From the NCBI GenBank assembly GCA_002010215.1, contig MTMY01000004.1:1-64000 (forward strand): a stretch of DNA of 64,000 bases. Reading direction: 5' to 3'. Below are positions 34,567 through 44,037 of the stretch, in pieces. Position numbers and translations under genes: made by a program. Within the stretch, counting starts at the first letter, position 1. Each line of letters begins with the position of its first letter. The DNA is from Archaeoglobus sp. JdFR-37 (GTDB lineage Archaea > Halobacteriota > Archaeoglobi > Archaeoglobales > Archaeoglobaceae). The notes beneath the pieces are model-generated. The model was not told the DNA's origin. It was given only the letters and a program-made list of their open reading frames with translations, and made no database searches.

Positions 34567-34959
34567 ATGAGTCTTAGCGATACACTCTCAAATGCCATGA
34601 TGGTGATCAAGAATGCTGAATACAGTGGTAAGAGTATCTGCGAGATAAAACCAGCCTCAAAGCTGGTAGGAGCTGTGCTCAGAGTCATGAAGGAGCACGG
34701 CTATATCAGAGGTTTTGAAGTGATAAACGACCACAGAGGTGGCAAGATTGTTGTAGAGCTTGCCGGAAGGATAAATGACTGTGGAGCTGTCAGACCACGC
34801 TTCTCCGTTAAGAAGACAGATTACGAGGGTTTCGAGAAACGCTACCTCCCTGCAAGAGATTTCGGGATACTGGTCGTTTCAACTGTTGAGGGAGTAATGT
34901 CCCAGAAAGAGGCTATGGAAAGGGGTCTCGGCGGAGTTTTGCTTGCTTATGTCTACTGA
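34567..34959 (+). CDS. rps8: Small-subunit ribosomal protein uS8
   Basis: The 130-residue protein has [20 protein letters not shown] at the N-terminus and [18 protein letters not shown] at the C-terminus, the universal rRNA-binding motif. Length is normal. Confidence 0.96.
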   Translation: MSLSDTLSNAMMVIKNAEYSGKSICEIKPASKLVGAVLRVMKEHGYIRGFEVINDHRGGKIVVELAGRINDCGAVRPRFSVKKTDYEGFEKRYLPARDFGILVVSTVEGVMSQKEAMERGLGGVLLAYVY

Positions 34960-34981
34960 GGTGTTGACTGAGGTGTTTACT

Positions 34982-35518
34982 ATGGAAGAGAGGCTGGTTG
35001 AGATTCCAGAGGGCGTTGAAATAAACATCGAGGGAGATGCAGTTAACGGGTACACTATCAGCGTTAAAGGGCCCAAAGGAGAGAACACGAGGAAGCTGAA
35101 GTTCAGAGGGGTTAATATCGATAAAGTTGATGGGGCAGTGAAGGTTTATACCACTGAGAAGAACGCAAAGGTTAGGGCAATGGTGGGCACATTCGCTTCA
35201 CACATTAACAACCTGATGAAGGGAGTTAAGGATGGCTTCGAGTACAAGCTGAAAATTCTCTACTCTCACTTCCCCATGAAGGTCAGGGTTGAGGGTAAAG
35301 AAGTTATTGTGGAGAACTTTCTTGGAGAGAAACATCCAAGAAGGGCCAGAATAGTTGGACGAGCAGAGGTTAAGGTTCAGGGTAACGAAATAATCGTTAC
35401 AGGGATAGATAAAGAAGAATGCGGCCAGACAGCAGCAAATCTCGAGCAACTGACCAAGATAAAGAACTTGGATGTCAGAGTATTTCAAGATGGTATCTAT
35501 ATTGTGGAGAAACCGTAA
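34982..35518 (+). CDS. rpl6: Large-subunit ribosomal protein uL6
   Basis: This protein of 178 residues starts [33 protein letters not shown] and [20 protein letters not shown] are typical of archaeal uL6. ATG 34982 follows GAGGTG; earlier in-frame ATGs lie inside the uS8 gene. Confidence 0.95.
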   Translation: MEERLVEIPEGVEINIEGDAVNGYTISVKGPKGENTRKLKFRGVNIDKVDGAVKVYTTEKNAKVRAMVGTFASHINNLMKGVKDGFEYKLKILYSHFPMKVRVEGKEVIVENFLGEKHPRRARIVGRAEVKVQGNEIIVTGIDKEECGQTAANLEQLTKIKNLDVRVFQDGIYIVEKP

Positions 35519-35530
35519 AGGGTGGTTGTA

Positions 35531-35956
35531 ATGGAGGAGACAAAGGTTGAAGCAAAGATAAAACCCCAGCTTGATCAGGATGCACGAAGACTCCTGAAGG
35601 TCAGGAGGAGGCTTAAAGATAGAAAGCCCGAATTCAGGAGATATGAAGCTCATAAAAAATTAAGATTACGGGATAAAAGCTGGAGGAGACCCAGGGGTCT
35701 CGACAACAAGCTCAGGAAAAGGTACGGCGGAAGGAAGATTGTCTGCGCAGGGTATGGCAGTCCAAAGGCTGTGAGAGGCTTGCATGCCAGTGGATTCCAG
35801 GAAGTGCTTGTCTCAACACCCTCTCAGCTTGAAGGGCTGGATGCAGCAATACACGCCGTCAGAATAGCTTCAACGGTTGGCCTGAAGAAGAGGCTGGTAA
35901 TTGAGGAGAAGGCAAAGGAGAAAGGATTGCTCATCCTCAATCCGATTCAAAGGTGA
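35531..35956 (+). CDS. rpl32e: Large-subunit ribosomal protein eL32
   Basis: The 141-residue protein has FRRYEAHKKLRLRDKSWRRP, RKRYGGRKIVCAGYGSPKA and VRGLHASGFQEVLV. It is found only in archaea and eukaryotes. ATG 35531 is preceded by GGGTGG. Confidence 0.94.
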   Translation: MEETKVEAKIKPQLDQDARRLLKVRRRLKDRKPEFRRYEAHKKLRLRDKSWRRPRGLDNKLRKRYGGRKIVCAGYGSPKAVRGLHASGFQEVLVSTPSQLEGLDAAIHAVRIASTVGLKKRLVIEEKAKEKGLLILNPIQR

Positions 35957-35961
35957 TTGTC

Positions 35962-36408
35962 ATGGATTTAAGATTTCAGCGTAAAATTGCAGCAACTCTG
36001 CTGGATTGTGGTGAGAATAGGGTGTGGATGGATCCGACAGCCCTTGAAGATATAGCAGCGGCTGTCACAAAAGAAGACGTGAGAGAACTGATAGAACAGG
36101 GTCTGATAAAGAGGAGGCCCGAAAAGGGCATCAGCAGAGCCAGAATAAATAGAAGAAAGGCTCAGAGGAGAAAGGGTAGAAGGAGAGGACACGGAAGGAG
36201 AAAGGGTAGAAAAGGTGCAAGAATGTCTAAAAAAGAACTCTGGATGAGAAGAATTAGACCCATCAGAAGAAGGCTGAAGTACCTGAGGGATTCTGGAATC
36301 ATCGACAGGAGAACATATAGAGTCCTCTATAGAAAGGCGAAAGGTGGGGAATTCAGAAGTGTTGCTCATCTTAACTCTTACCTGGAGAGCCAGGGTATAA
36401 TGGGGTGA
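35962..36408 (+). CDS. rpl19e: Large-subunit ribosomal protein eL19
   Basis: The 148-residue protein has LRFQRKIAATLLDCGENRVW and the strongly basic stretch RRKAQRRKGRRRGHGRRKGR, then RPIRRRLKYLRDSGIIDRRT. It is archaeal/eukaryotic-specific. Confidence 0.95.
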   Translation: MDLRFQRKIAATLLDCGENRVWMDPTALEDIAAAVTKEDVRELIEQGLIKRRPEKGISRARINRRKAQRRKGRRRGHGRRKGRKGARMSKKELWMRRIRPIRRRLKYLRDSGIIDRRTYRVLYRKAKGGEFRSVAHLNSYLESQGIMG

Positions 36409-36414
36409 TACCAG

Positions 36415-36972
36415 ATGGCAAGAGGTCCAAGATATAGAGTTCCATTCAGAAGAAGAAGGGAGGGTAAAACCAATTACAGAAAGAGGCTCAGGCTTCTGCT
36501 TTCAAGAAAGCCTAGGCTGGTTGTCAGAGTGACTAATACCAGAGTAATCACACAGATTGCCCAGTACAGTCCTGAAGGAGATAAGATACTTGTTTCAGCA
36601 GATTCCAAGGAGCTGGAGAAGTTTGGCTGGAAAGGAGATCTAAACAATACACCTGCAGCCTACCTTACAGGGCTTTTGATAGCAAAGAAGGCACTGGAGA
36701 AGGGTGTAGATGAGGCAGTGCTGGATATAGGCCTCCATTCCCCAACAAGAGGTGGAAGGGTGTTTGCAGTGCTGAGAGGTGCTGTGGAAGGAGGTCTGAA
36801 CATCCCCCATAGCCCAGAAGTATTTCCAGATGATGATCGCATAAGGGGTGAACACATAGCCAGCTATTATGAAATGAATCCTGAAATGTTTAAAGATTAT
36901 GAGAAGAGGGGTTTGAAGCCCTCTGAGCTCCCATCTCACGTTGATGAGATAAAGGAGAAAATACTGGGGTGA
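36415..36972 (+). CDS. rpl18: Large-subunit ribosomal protein uL18
   Basis: The 185-residue archaeal/eukaryotic-type uL18 has [33 protein letters not shown] and [20 protein letters not shown]. It binds 5S rRNA together with uL5. Confidence 0.95.
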   Translation: MARGPRYRVPFRRRREGKTNYRKRLRLLLSRKPRLVVRVTNTRVITQIAQYSPEGDKILVSADSKELEKFGWKGDLNNTPAAYLTGLLIAKKALEKGVDEAVLDIGLHSPTRGGRVFAVLRGAVEGGLNIPHSPEVFPDDDRIRGEHIASYYEMNPEMFKDYEKRGLKPSELPSHVDEIKEKILG

Positions 36973-36976
36973 GGAA

Positions 36977-37573
36977 ATGCTGGAGGAGTGGGTTCCAAGA
37001 ACCAGACTGGGAAAGCTGGTAGCAGAGGGGAAAGTCAAGACCATGGATGAAGCCATAGCCAGTGGTCTTCCCATCAAAGAACCTGAAATGATCGATATAC
37101 TTCTTCCCAATCTGCAGGATGAGGTGCTGGAGATAAGCATGGTGCAGAGGATGACAGACAGCGGAAGGAGGACGAAGTTCAGAGTTACAGCAGTTGTGGG
37201 CAATAGGGATGGTTATGTTGGCATAGGAGTTGGTAAAGCCTCACAGGTGGCTCCAGCCATACAGAAGGCAATAAATAATGCCAAAATAAACATTTTCAAG
37301 GTTCAGAGAGGTTGCGGCTCATGGGAATGTGGTTGTGGTGGCAACCATTCCCTGCCAGTTAAGGTAACCGGTAGTGCTGGAAGTGTTAGAGTTACGCTGA
37401 TTCCCGGCCCCAAAGGTCTCGGTCTTGTTGCAGGAGATGTGGCCAAGAAGGTGCTGGAGCTCGCAGGCGTCAGTGACGTCTGGACATTTACAAGGGGTAA
37501 TACAAGAACAACCATCAACTTCGCTAGAGCTACCTTTGATGCCCTGAAGCAGACAATGTACGTTAAGAGGTGA
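36977..37573 (+). CDS. rps5: Small-subunit ribosomal protein uS5
   Basis: The 198-residue protein has [40 protein letters not shown] and the C-terminal domain [20 protein letters not shown], as in archaeal/eukaryotic uS5. It contributes to decoding fidelity. [10 protein letters not shown] near residue 113 holds the two cysteines also seen in archaeal members. Confidence 0.95.
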   Translation: MLEEWVPRTRLGKLVAEGKVKTMDEAIASGLPIKEPEMIDILLPNLQDEVLEISMVQRMTDSGRRTKFRVTAVVGNRDGYVGIGVGKASQVAPAIQKAINNAKINIFKVQRGCGSWECGCGGNHSLPVKVTGSAGSVRVTLIPGPKGLGLVAGDVAKKVLELAGVSDVWTFTRGNTRTTINFARATFDALKQTMYVKR

Positions 37574-37578
37574 TGCGG

Positions 37579-38040
37579 ATGTTCGCAGTTGTAAGGCTGA
37601 GAGGAACTGTAAACGTAAGTAGAAAGATAAAGGATACACTCTCCATGCTCAGACTCCACAAAAGATATCACTGCGTTATAGTCCCCGATACCCCTTCCTA
37701 CAGGGGCATGTTGAATATCGTGAAGGACTATGTGGCTTTCGGAGAGATTGACGCTGAAACATTGGCAACAATCCTTAAGCTGAGAGGTAGGCTGGTTGGC
37801 AACAAACCCCTGACTGATGACTACATCAAGGAAAAAACAGGATATGAGAGCATAGAAGAATTTGCAAAGGCAGTTGTTGAAGGTAAAGCAAGTCTTAAAG
37901 ACTTACCGGACCTCAAACCGGTGTTCAGGCTTCATCCTCCAAGAGGTGGGCTTAAAAACATAAAATGGCACCACGCTGCTGGAGGTGAGCTGGGTTACCA
38001 GGGCAAGGATATCAACAAGCTGATTTACAAAATGAGGTGA
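37579..38040 (+). CDS. rpl30: Large-subunit ribosomal protein uL30
   Basis: The 153-residue long archaeal form has [20 protein letters not shown] and [23 protein letters not shown] 37579 follows GAGGTGATG and is taken as the start. Confidence 0.94.
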   Translation: MFAVVRLRGTVNVSRKIKDTLSMLRLHKRYHCVIVPDTPSYRGMLNIVKDYVAFGEIDAETLATILKLRGRLVGNKPLTDDYIKEKTGYESIEEFAKAVVEGKASLKDLPDLKPVFRLHPPRGGLKNIKWHHAAGGELGYQGKDINKLIYKMR

Positions 38041-38046
38041 GGGTCA

Positions 38047-38583
38047 ATGCCAAAAAAAAGGATTAAGAAGATTAGAGGCTCAAGAACCTGTGGTGGCGGC
38101 AGTCATAAAAAGAGGAGAGGCGCCGGTCACAGGGGCGGTAGAGGAAACGCAGGAGTGCACAAGCACAAATACATCAAGTTCCTGAAGTTGGCAAAAGAAG
38201 GAAAATATGAATTTGGGAAGCATGGCTTTACTAGGCCAAGAATCCTTACGGCAGAATATCTGCTTGAGAAGGATCTGAAAGAAGTCCTGAGAGAACTCAA
38301 GGAGAACGGAAAGCTTGATGAATATGCCTATAAGTACTTCCTCTCAAGAAGGGATTTAAATGTTGGTGACCTTGACGCAATAGCAGATAAACTTGTGGAG
38401 TTGGGTATTGCATCTAAAGAAGGAGATATTTACAACATAGATCTTGCCCAGCTTGGTTACCAGAAACTCTTGGGCTCTGGCAGAGTATCAAAGGCTCTGC
38501 AGGTTAAAGTACCATACGCAACACCCAATGCAGTTGCAAAGATTGAGGAAGCTGGAGGAAGCGTGATCACAGAATTTGAATAA
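38047..38583 (+). CDS. rpl15: Large-subunit ribosomal protein uL15
   Basis: The 178-residue protein begins with a basic, Gly-rich segment (RGSRTCGGGSHKKRRGAGHR) and ends with the uL15 domain (KALQVKVPYATPNAVAKIEE). It is slightly longer than typical archaeal copies because of a helical middle region (residues about 70-125). Confidence 0.92.
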   Translation: MPKKRIKKIRGSRTCGGGSHKKRRGAGHRGGRGNAGVHKHKYIKFLKLAKEGKYEFGKHGFTRPRILTAEYLLEKDLKEVLRELKENGKLDEYAYKYFLSRRDLNVGDLDAIADKLVELGIASKEGDIYNIDLAQLGYQKLLGSGRVSKALQVKVPYATPNAVAKIEEAGGSVITEFE

Positions 38584-38608
38584 TCCCTAATTTTTGGAGG
38601 AAGGAAAA

Positions 38609-40084
38609 ATGGAAAGCGTGCTGAGAAGTCTACAACCCTACTTTGAAAGAATACCAAGTGTCGAGAGGCCAAAGAGCCACATCCCTTTTAAGGAAAAATT
38701 TGCCTGGACTCTCGGCATACTCATCCTCTACTTCGTACTCTCCAATGTTCCGGTTTTTGGCCTCTCGCCGGAATCCATTGATATTTTCCAGCAATATAGA
38801 GCTTTTTTTGCCGGAGCAACAGGTTCGATTATTGCCTTAGGTATAGGCCCAATCGTTACAGCTTCAATTATCCTCCAGCTCCTCGTTGGTGCAGGTGTTA
38901 TAAAGTTAGATTTGACGAATCCTGATGATAGGGCTGCATATCAAGACTTTCAGAGGTTTCTTGTTATAGTCATGATCGCAGTTGAGGCTATCCCCCAGGT
39001 TCTTGGAGGTTTTCTGCTTCCAAATCCTGAAGTTGCTCAGATGCTTGGTGTATCTCTCTCAACTATTTCATTTCTCATATTCTTCCAACTTTTCATAGGT
39101 GGTCTTCTCATAGTCTACATGGATGAGGTTGTCTCTAAATGGGGTATTGGCAGTGGTGTGTCGTTATTCATTCTCGCTGGGATTTCCCAATCAATTATAA
39201 CTGGTTTGTTCAACTGGGTTGTACCGCCAAATTCTACAATGCCACCGGGCATAATACCCAGATGGGTCTGGATAGCCCAGAACTATCCCACACAGCAACT
39301 ACTTTCAGCAGATGGTCTGGCATTCCTCCTGATACAGGGAGGAGTTCTGGCTTTAATAACCACCATCGTCATAATCCTGCTTGTCGTTTACGCAGAGGGT
39401 ACTCGTGTGGAAATACCTCTCGCCCACTCTCTGGTTAGAGGTGCAAGGGGCAGATTCCCGATAAAGCTCATTTATGCAAGTGTTCTGCCAATGATATTCG
39501 TCAGGGCTCTGCAGGCGAACATCCAAATAATGGGAATGATACTGTATCAGCGTGGAATAACGTTTTTAGGAGAATATGAAGGCTCTCAACCTATAAACGG
39601 TCTAATGTACCTTCTTTCACCCATCAGAAGTCCCATGGACTGGATACCATCGCTAGTTAAGGCCAATCCTATCTATGCCGATCTGCCAGATTGGATGATC
39701 ATTCTGCATTTCCTGACAGATGCTACAATACTCATAGTAGGAGGCGTTCTCTTCTCCATATTCTGGGTGCAGACATCCGGAATGGATGCAAGGACTGTGG
39801 CCAACCAGATAGCCCGCTCTGGAATGCAGGTGCCAGGATTCAGAAAGAGTCCACAGGTTCTGGAGAGGGTTCTGCAGAGATACATACCCAAGGTGTCGGT
39901 GCTTGGAGGTGCCGCAATAGGCGCACTGACGCTTATAGCGAACATGCTGGGAACAATAGGTAATGTAAGCGGAACAGGGCTCCTCTTAGCAGTCAGCATC
40001 GCCTACAGATTCTATCAAGATCTGGCGAAAGAGCAGATAACCGAAATGCACCCGATGCTTAGAAGGTTCCTAGGTGAGGAGTAA
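38609..40084 (+). CDS. secY: Protein translocase subunit SecY
   Basis: The 491-residue channel subunit has ten expected membrane segments. Diagnostic stretches are ATGSIIALGIGPIVTASIIL (plug and TM2 region), SKWGIGSGVSLFILAGISQS and LANMLGTIGNVSGTGLLLAV. It forms the SecYE-beta membrane channel that receives ribosome-bound chains. ATG 38609 follows GGAGGAAGG; a TTG 15 bases upstream is open but less likely. It closes the ribosomal-protein cluster. Confidence 0.96.
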   Translation: MESVLRSLQPYFERIPSVERPKSHIPFKEKFAWTLGILILYFVLSNVPVFGLSPESIDIFQQYRAFFAGATGSIIALGIGPIVTASIILQLLVGAGVIKLDLTNPDDRAAYQDFQRFLVIVMIAVEAIPQVLGGFLLPNPEVAQMLGVSLSTISFLIFFQLFIGGLLIVYMDEVVSKWGIGSGVSLFILAGISQSIITGLFNWVVPPNSTMPPGIIPRWVWIAQNYPTQQLLSADGLAFLLIQGGVLALITTIVIILLVVYAEGTRVEIPLAHSLVRGARGRFPIKLIYASVLPMIFVRALQANIQIMGMILYQRGITFLGEYEGSQPINGLMYLLSPIRSPMDWIPSLVKANPIYADLPDWMIILHFLTDATILIVGGVLFSIFWVQTSGMDARTVANQIARSGMQVPGFRKSPQVLERVLQRYIPKVSVLGGAAIGALTLIANMLGTIGNVSGTGLLLAVSIAYRFYQDLAKEQITEMHPMLRRFLGEE

Positions 40085-40665
40085 TGCCGAAGGAATTCAT
40101 CAAGCGATTTTTCATGAGTCTTGGGATAGTCTTCATGCTCGGCATTATGATAAGCAAGGAGTTCAGAGATCAGCTTGCTTTACTCCCTTCTCCAATTTTA
40201 GACCCCTTATACCAAGCCTTACCAATCCATCTTGTAATTTTCATATTGGCAGCCTTTACAGGTCTCTACAGCTCCCTTATCCAGAAATACACCATTGATT
40301 ACGCCAGACTCAAAGAAATCCAGAAAAAGGTAATGGAATTTCAGAAGGAGTACATGGATGCAGTAAAGAAAGACAACAAGTTCAAGCTAAAACAGCTTGA
40401 GAAAGAGCAGCCTGAAATCCAGAAAATGCAGAGTGAAATGATGAGTATGCAGTTCACACCAATGTTCTACACCGTCGTGGTAACCATACCCGTCTTCATG
40501 TGGCTTTACACCAAAACAAATCTCAATCCAGAAGTTGTGGTTCCCTTTCAGGGGCTTATACACATAGGCGAACCAGTACTCATTCTTCCCTGGTGGATTC
40601 TATGGTACCTGCTCTGCTCAATCGCTTGGGGGCAAGTTATTAGAAAAGCCCTTAAAATGGGCTGA
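40084..40665 (+). CDS. EMC3/TMCO1/YidC-like membrane protein (DUF106)
   Basis: The 193-residue protein has a DUF106 layout. There is an N-terminal membrane segment (FIKRFFMSLGIVFMLGIMIS), a second (IHLVIFILAAFTGLYSSLIQ), a charged cytoplasmic coiled-coil with KVMEFQKEYMDAVKKDNKFK and QKMQSEMMSMQFTPMFY, and a third segment with PVFMWLY. Members belong to the Oxa1/YidC superfamily and help insert membrane proteins next to SecY. Gene order (after secY, stop and start sharing TAATG) is conserved in euryarchaea. Confidence 0.88.
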   Translation: MPKEFIKRFFMSLGIVFMLGIMISKEFRDQLALLPSPILDPLYQALPIHLVIFILAAFTGLYSSLIQKYTIDYARLKEIQKKVMEFQKEYMDAVKKDNKFKLKQLEKEQPEIQKMQSEMMSMQFTPMFYTVVVTIPVFMWLYTKTNLNPEVVVPFQGLIHIGEPVLILPWWILWYLLCSIAWGQVIRKALKMG

Positions 40666-40696
40666 AGGTGAAAAGGAAGGTGAAAGGGCGATACCC

Positions 40697-41221
40697 ATGA
40701 GAGTCACCATCTCAGGGCCTCCAGGGAGTGGTACCACTACGGTTGCAAAGCTTCTTGCAAGAAAGCTTAATTTTGAGCTAATTTCAGCCGGAGAAGTTTT
40801 CAGAAGAATGGCAAAGGAAAAAAAGATGAGTCTTGCAGAGTTCAGCAGACTAGCTGATACGAACCCAGAAATAGACCTTGAAATCGACCGCTACCAGAAA
40901 GAGCTTGCTGAGAAGAAAGATGATGTTGTGATAGAGGGGAGATTATCAGGCTGGATGGTTAATGCAGACCTCAAGGTATGGCTTTTTGCAAGTGAAGACA
41001 TCAGAGTTGAGAGAATCGCCAGAAGAGAGAAAAAGAGTATAGAAGAGGCTAAGAAGGAGACAAAAGAGAGGGAGAAGATAGAGAAGAGGAGATACGAGAA
41101 GTACTATGGAATCGACATCGATGACTGGACAATTTACCATCTAGTCATAAACTCTGGGTATTTCACTCCAGAGGAGATAGTGGAGATAATTATAAAAGCC
41201 ATAGAGGGGATAAGGGACTGA
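40697..41221 (+). CDS. cmk: Archaeal cytidylate kinase
   Basis: The 174-residue P-loop kinase begins MRVTISGPPGSGTTTVAKLL (Walker A) and has ISAGEVFRRMAKEK, IEGRLSGWMV and IARREKKSIEEAKKE. It phosphorylates CMP and dCMP. The gene lies between the EMC3-like and cbf5 genes, as in relatives. Confidence 0.92.
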   Translation: MRVTISGPPGSGTTTVAKLLARKLNFELISAGEVFRRMAKEKKMSLAEFSRLADTNPEIDLEIDRYQKELAEKKDDVVIEGRLSGWMVNADLKVWLFASEDIRVERIARREKKSIEEAKKETKEREKIEKRRYEKYYGIDIDDWTIYHLVINSGYFTPEEIVEIIIKAIEGIRD

Positions 41222-41222
41222 G

Positions 41223-42272
41223 ATGGCCTTTGAAGAACCTATTGCTGAACCAAGAAATGAATTCAGAAACAGATTCAGAAGTGAATTCAGAAAACTGGAG
41301 GGTTTCGAGGAAAGATTCTATGTTAAGGAGGACGCAAGGACGGACGAAGAACACGGATGCTACCCCCTTAACCGTCCCATGGAGGAATACATCAGAAAAG
41401 GATTCGTGTGCATCGATAAGCCCATGGGACCTAGCAGTCACGAAGTAGTGGTCTGGGTTAGGAGAATCCTAGAAGTGGAGAAAACCGGTCACACCGGCAC
41501 CCTTGATCCAAGAGTTACCGGAGTACTGCCAATAATGATTGAAGATGCCACAAAGCTCGTTAAGCTGCTTCAGGGTTCTGACAAGGAGTACATCACACTG
41601 ATGAGACTTCACGGAGATGTCAGTGAAGATGAGGTGGAGAGGGTTGCAAGGCTTTTCACTGGTAAAATCTACCAGAGACCTCCCCTCAAGTCGGCAGTTA
41701 AGAAAAGATTGAGGGTGAGAGAGATAAAAGAAATAGAAATCATTGAGGTTGATGGCAGAGATGTGCTCTTCCGAGTTGTTACTGAGGCGGGGACATACAT
41801 AAGAAAGCTCTGCACTGACATGGGAGAAGTTCTGGGAGTTGGAGCACATATGCAGGAGTTGCGAAGGACGAAGACAGGTATTTTCGACGAATCCATGTGC
41901 TACACTTTACAAGACCTTCTCGATGCATACATTTTCTGGAAAGAGGATGAAGAGGAGAAATACCTCAGGCAGATCATCCAGCCTATGGAAGTAGCTGTAA
42001 CAGACATACCAAAGATCGTGATAAAGGATACGGCTGTGGATGCAATATGTCACGGGGCAAGTCTCACGGCTAAAGGTATTGCTTATATCGAGAAAAGTGT
42101 GAAGAGAGATGATATTGTTGCCCTGTTCACTCTGAAGCAGGAACTTGTTGGAATGGCGAAAGCAAAGCTGGATGCTGAGGATATGCTAAAAGTAAGGAGC
42201 GGTGTTGTTGCTGAGATTGAGCGAGTAGTGATGGCCAGAGGAGTTTATCCGTCTTACTGGAAAAAGAAGTAA
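41223..42272 (+). CDS. cbf5: H/ACA RNP pseudouridine synthase Cbf5/TruB
   Basis: The 349-residue enzyme converts uridine to pseudouridine, guided by H/ACA RNA with Nop10, L7Ae and Gar1, and can also act on tRNA position 55. The catalytic aspartate is in HTGTLDPRVTGVLP near residue 93. TYIRKLCTDMGEVLGVGAHM and RRTKTGIFDE follow, and a PUA domain lies from about residue 255 (KIVIKDTAVDAICHGASL). About 35 residues precede the catalytic domain. It is the last gene of the ribosomal super-operon. Confidence 0.95.
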   Translation: MAFEEPIAEPRNEFRNRFRSEFRKLEGFEERFYVKEDARTDEEHGCYPLNRPMEEYIRKGFVCIDKPMGPSSHEVVVWVRRILEVEKTGHTGTLDPRVTGVLPIMIEDATKLVKLLQGSDKEYITLMRLHGDVSEDEVERVARLFTGKIYQRPPLKSAVKKRLRVREIKEIEIIEVDGRDVLFRVVTEAGTYIRKLCTDMGEVLGVGAHMQELRRTKTGIFDESMCYTLQDLLDAYIFWKEDEEEKYLRQIIQPMEVAVTDIPKIVIKDTAVDAICHGASLTAKGIAYIEKSVKRDDIVALFTLKQELVGMAKAKLDAEDMLKVRSGVVAEIERVVMARGVYPSYWKKK

Positions 42273-42344
42273 ATTGTTGGGGAGTGTTATTGTATTATTT
42301 TAACTGCTATTGCCGTAATTGTAACTGCTTTAATCAACCCGCAA

Positions 42345-43064
42345 TTACTCCAACACAGTTTTTCTGATGCCGTGTGGGTCTATTTTCTCAATGAGTTCAA
42401 TCTCCTCGTCGCTTGGCTCTGGAGTCGGTGGAGCGTCGTTAACTTCAAATCCCGTGTTCTCCTTCACCTCTTCAAAGCTGGACCAGGGATGTATGCTGTC
42501 AACCACAAGCCTTCCAAGATCATCATCGAACCTGAATATGCATAGTGGAGAAAAGACCCTGTAGGGCTTTCCTGCTGCAGTTATCCGCTGAACCTCTTTT
42601 ACGAAGATTCTCGTGTCATGCTTGCCCTGCCAGACTATTGGCCTTCTGGCTGTTGCGTGAAGCAGAGCTCCACCAGCCCCTCCGGGAAGCTGGATTCTTC
42701 TCTCACCTATATAGATGTGGCTGTTGTTAAGGTAGCCCCGCTGGTCTATCTGTGCTCCCGCCAGAAACACAACGTCAAGCTCCCCCCTTGCAGAGATGTC
42801 GAAGAGTTCCGCAAGCTGCAGCTTGGCATCGCAGTACTTGGATATCCATGGATGTACAGTAGACATGGGCAGATGCTTGGGATTGGGGTTATATCCGACT
42901 ATGGAGTACCATATCAGGTCGGGGTTATAGAGTCTTTTCGCCAGAATGATTGCCATGAAGGGCAGAAAGCTGGCAACACCCATGAAAGCGCTCTCAGCAT
43001 CTTTCAGAAGCCTAGCCATTGAGGAAATCATGTAGTTTGCTTTGTCGAGCAGAGTAACAGTCAC
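42345..43064 (-). CDS. Class I CoA-transferase family, beta-like subunit lacking the catalytic Glu
   Basis: The 239-residue protein resembles the GctB/IpdB subunit: GVASFLPFMAIILAKR, AGAQIDQRGYLNNSHIYIG, LPGGAGGALLHATARRPI and KEVQRITAAGKPYRVF. Active transferases have a catalytic glutamate in a stretch like VFEAGGIGP; here the aligned residues are IWYSIVGYNP, with Ser54. Absence of the Glu is also known in IpdAB, which hydrolyses a CoA thioester ring in steroid catabolism. A hydrolase or lyase role is therefore as likely as CoA transfer. It overlaps its partner gene by four bases. Confidence 0.8.
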   Translation of the reverse strand: MTVTLLDKANYMISSMARLLKDAESAFMGVASFLPFMAIILAKRLYNPDLIWYSIVGYNPNPKHLPMSTVHPWISKYCDAKLQLAELFDISARGELDVVFLAGAQIDQRGYLNNSHIYIGERRIQLPGGAGGALLHATARRPIVWQGKHDTRIFVKEVQRITAAGKPYRVFSPLCIFRFDDDLGRLVVDSIHPWSSFEEVKENTGFEVNDAPPTPEPSDEEIELIEKIDPHGIRKTVLE

Positions 43065-43855
43065 GGTTTCACCTCCCAGATGTGCTTTCTCAATCCATCC
43101 TCATCTAAACTCGCATATTTCTCCATCATTTCGAAGTCCATTTCGTAGTAGGGCGGGCATGCTCCCGGATATGCTCCTTTCGGCACCTCTACCACTGCCC
43201 TCACTTTATAGCTGGGAATCCATACCGCATCTATGTCTCTTCTAAGGTCCTCTTTTGGCACAATCATTTCAGTCGTAATTATGATGTTCTCTGCAGCTCT
43301 AGCCATGAGCACATCCTCAAACCAAGGGCCATATATGAGGGCGTTTCCATCCTCGTCAGCTTTCTGGACGTGAATGATGGCAAATTCTGGCTTGATTGCT
43401 GGCACAGTAAGAACCTTTCCACCGCCATACGGGTTTTCAACGAATTTGAAGCCCCTCTCCTTCACAAAATAGCTCTTGCTTATGTCAGCGATGGGCATAA
43501 AAGGTACGCCATAGGCTGCAGCTCTGAGAGCCGCTATTACTGAGTAGCAGGTGTTCTCGGAGTACTTCACCCTTCCCTCCTCAACAGCCCTTCTGAAGTT
43601 CTTAGCAAGTCCAAAAGCTTCGAAAGATACGAAACCTGCAATTATCTCCTTGGCACAGCCCAATCCACATAGCAAGTCAACATCGTATCCACCGGCTGTC
43701 TTCATCACTCTCAGATCCCTCTTCCCCTGTCTTGCAAGCTCTCTTACGAAGGCTGCGGGAATCCTATAGAGCAAATTGCCACTAAGACAAATGAGAGAAC
43801 CGTTCTCGATAAGATCTACGGCTTCTTCAAGAGACATAACAGACATATTTTTCAT
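43061..43855 (-). CDS. Class I CoA-transferase family, alpha-like subunit (GctA/IpdA type)
   Basis: The 264-residue protein pairs with the subunit encoded at 42345-43064. GctA-family stretches include IPAAFVRELARQGKRDLRVM, GCAKEIIAGFVSFEAFGLAK, NTCYSVIAALRAAAYGVPFMP, AIIHVQKADEDGNALIYGP and YPGACPPYYEMD. The alpha subunit binds substrate and CoA, while the catalytic Glu normally comes from the beta subunit. The substrate is unknown. It is a two-gene transcript, divergent from pcn. Confidence 0.82.
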   Translation of the reverse strand: MKNMSVMSLEEAVDLIENGSLICLSGNLLYRIPAAFVRELARQGKRDLRVMKTAGGYDVDLLCGLGCAKEIIAGFVSFEAFGLAKNFRRAVEEGRVKYSENTCYSVIAALRAAAYGVPFMPIADISKSYFVKERGFKFVENPYGGGKVLTVPAIKPEFAIIHVQKADEDGNALIYGPWFEDVLMARAAENIIITTEMIVPKEDLRRDIDAVWIPSYKVRAVVEVPKGAYPGACPPYYEMDFEMMEKYASLDEDGLRKHIWEVKP

Positions 43856-43991
43856 TGATGGTTTGTAATATTTAAATGTTCACAATATGCAATATCTTCG
43901 GGATCGTTTCACTGAGATGACCGGCACCATTGGGCTGAGTTTTTCCTAGAAGAGCAAAAAAGCTGGAAAAGCTCAAAGTCTTTTAAAAGAA

Positions 43992-44004
43992 AACTATAAA
44001 TATT
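43992..44004 (+). promoter_or_regulatory. TATA element before pcn
   Basis: AAACTATAAATAT is a strong TATA box about 35-45 bases before the PCNA start. It is the only good promoter in the gap between the divergent CoA-transferase pair and pcn. Confidence 0.5.
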
Positions 44005-44037
44005 TCCCTAAGTTATCTGTTTTCGACGGTGATGGCA

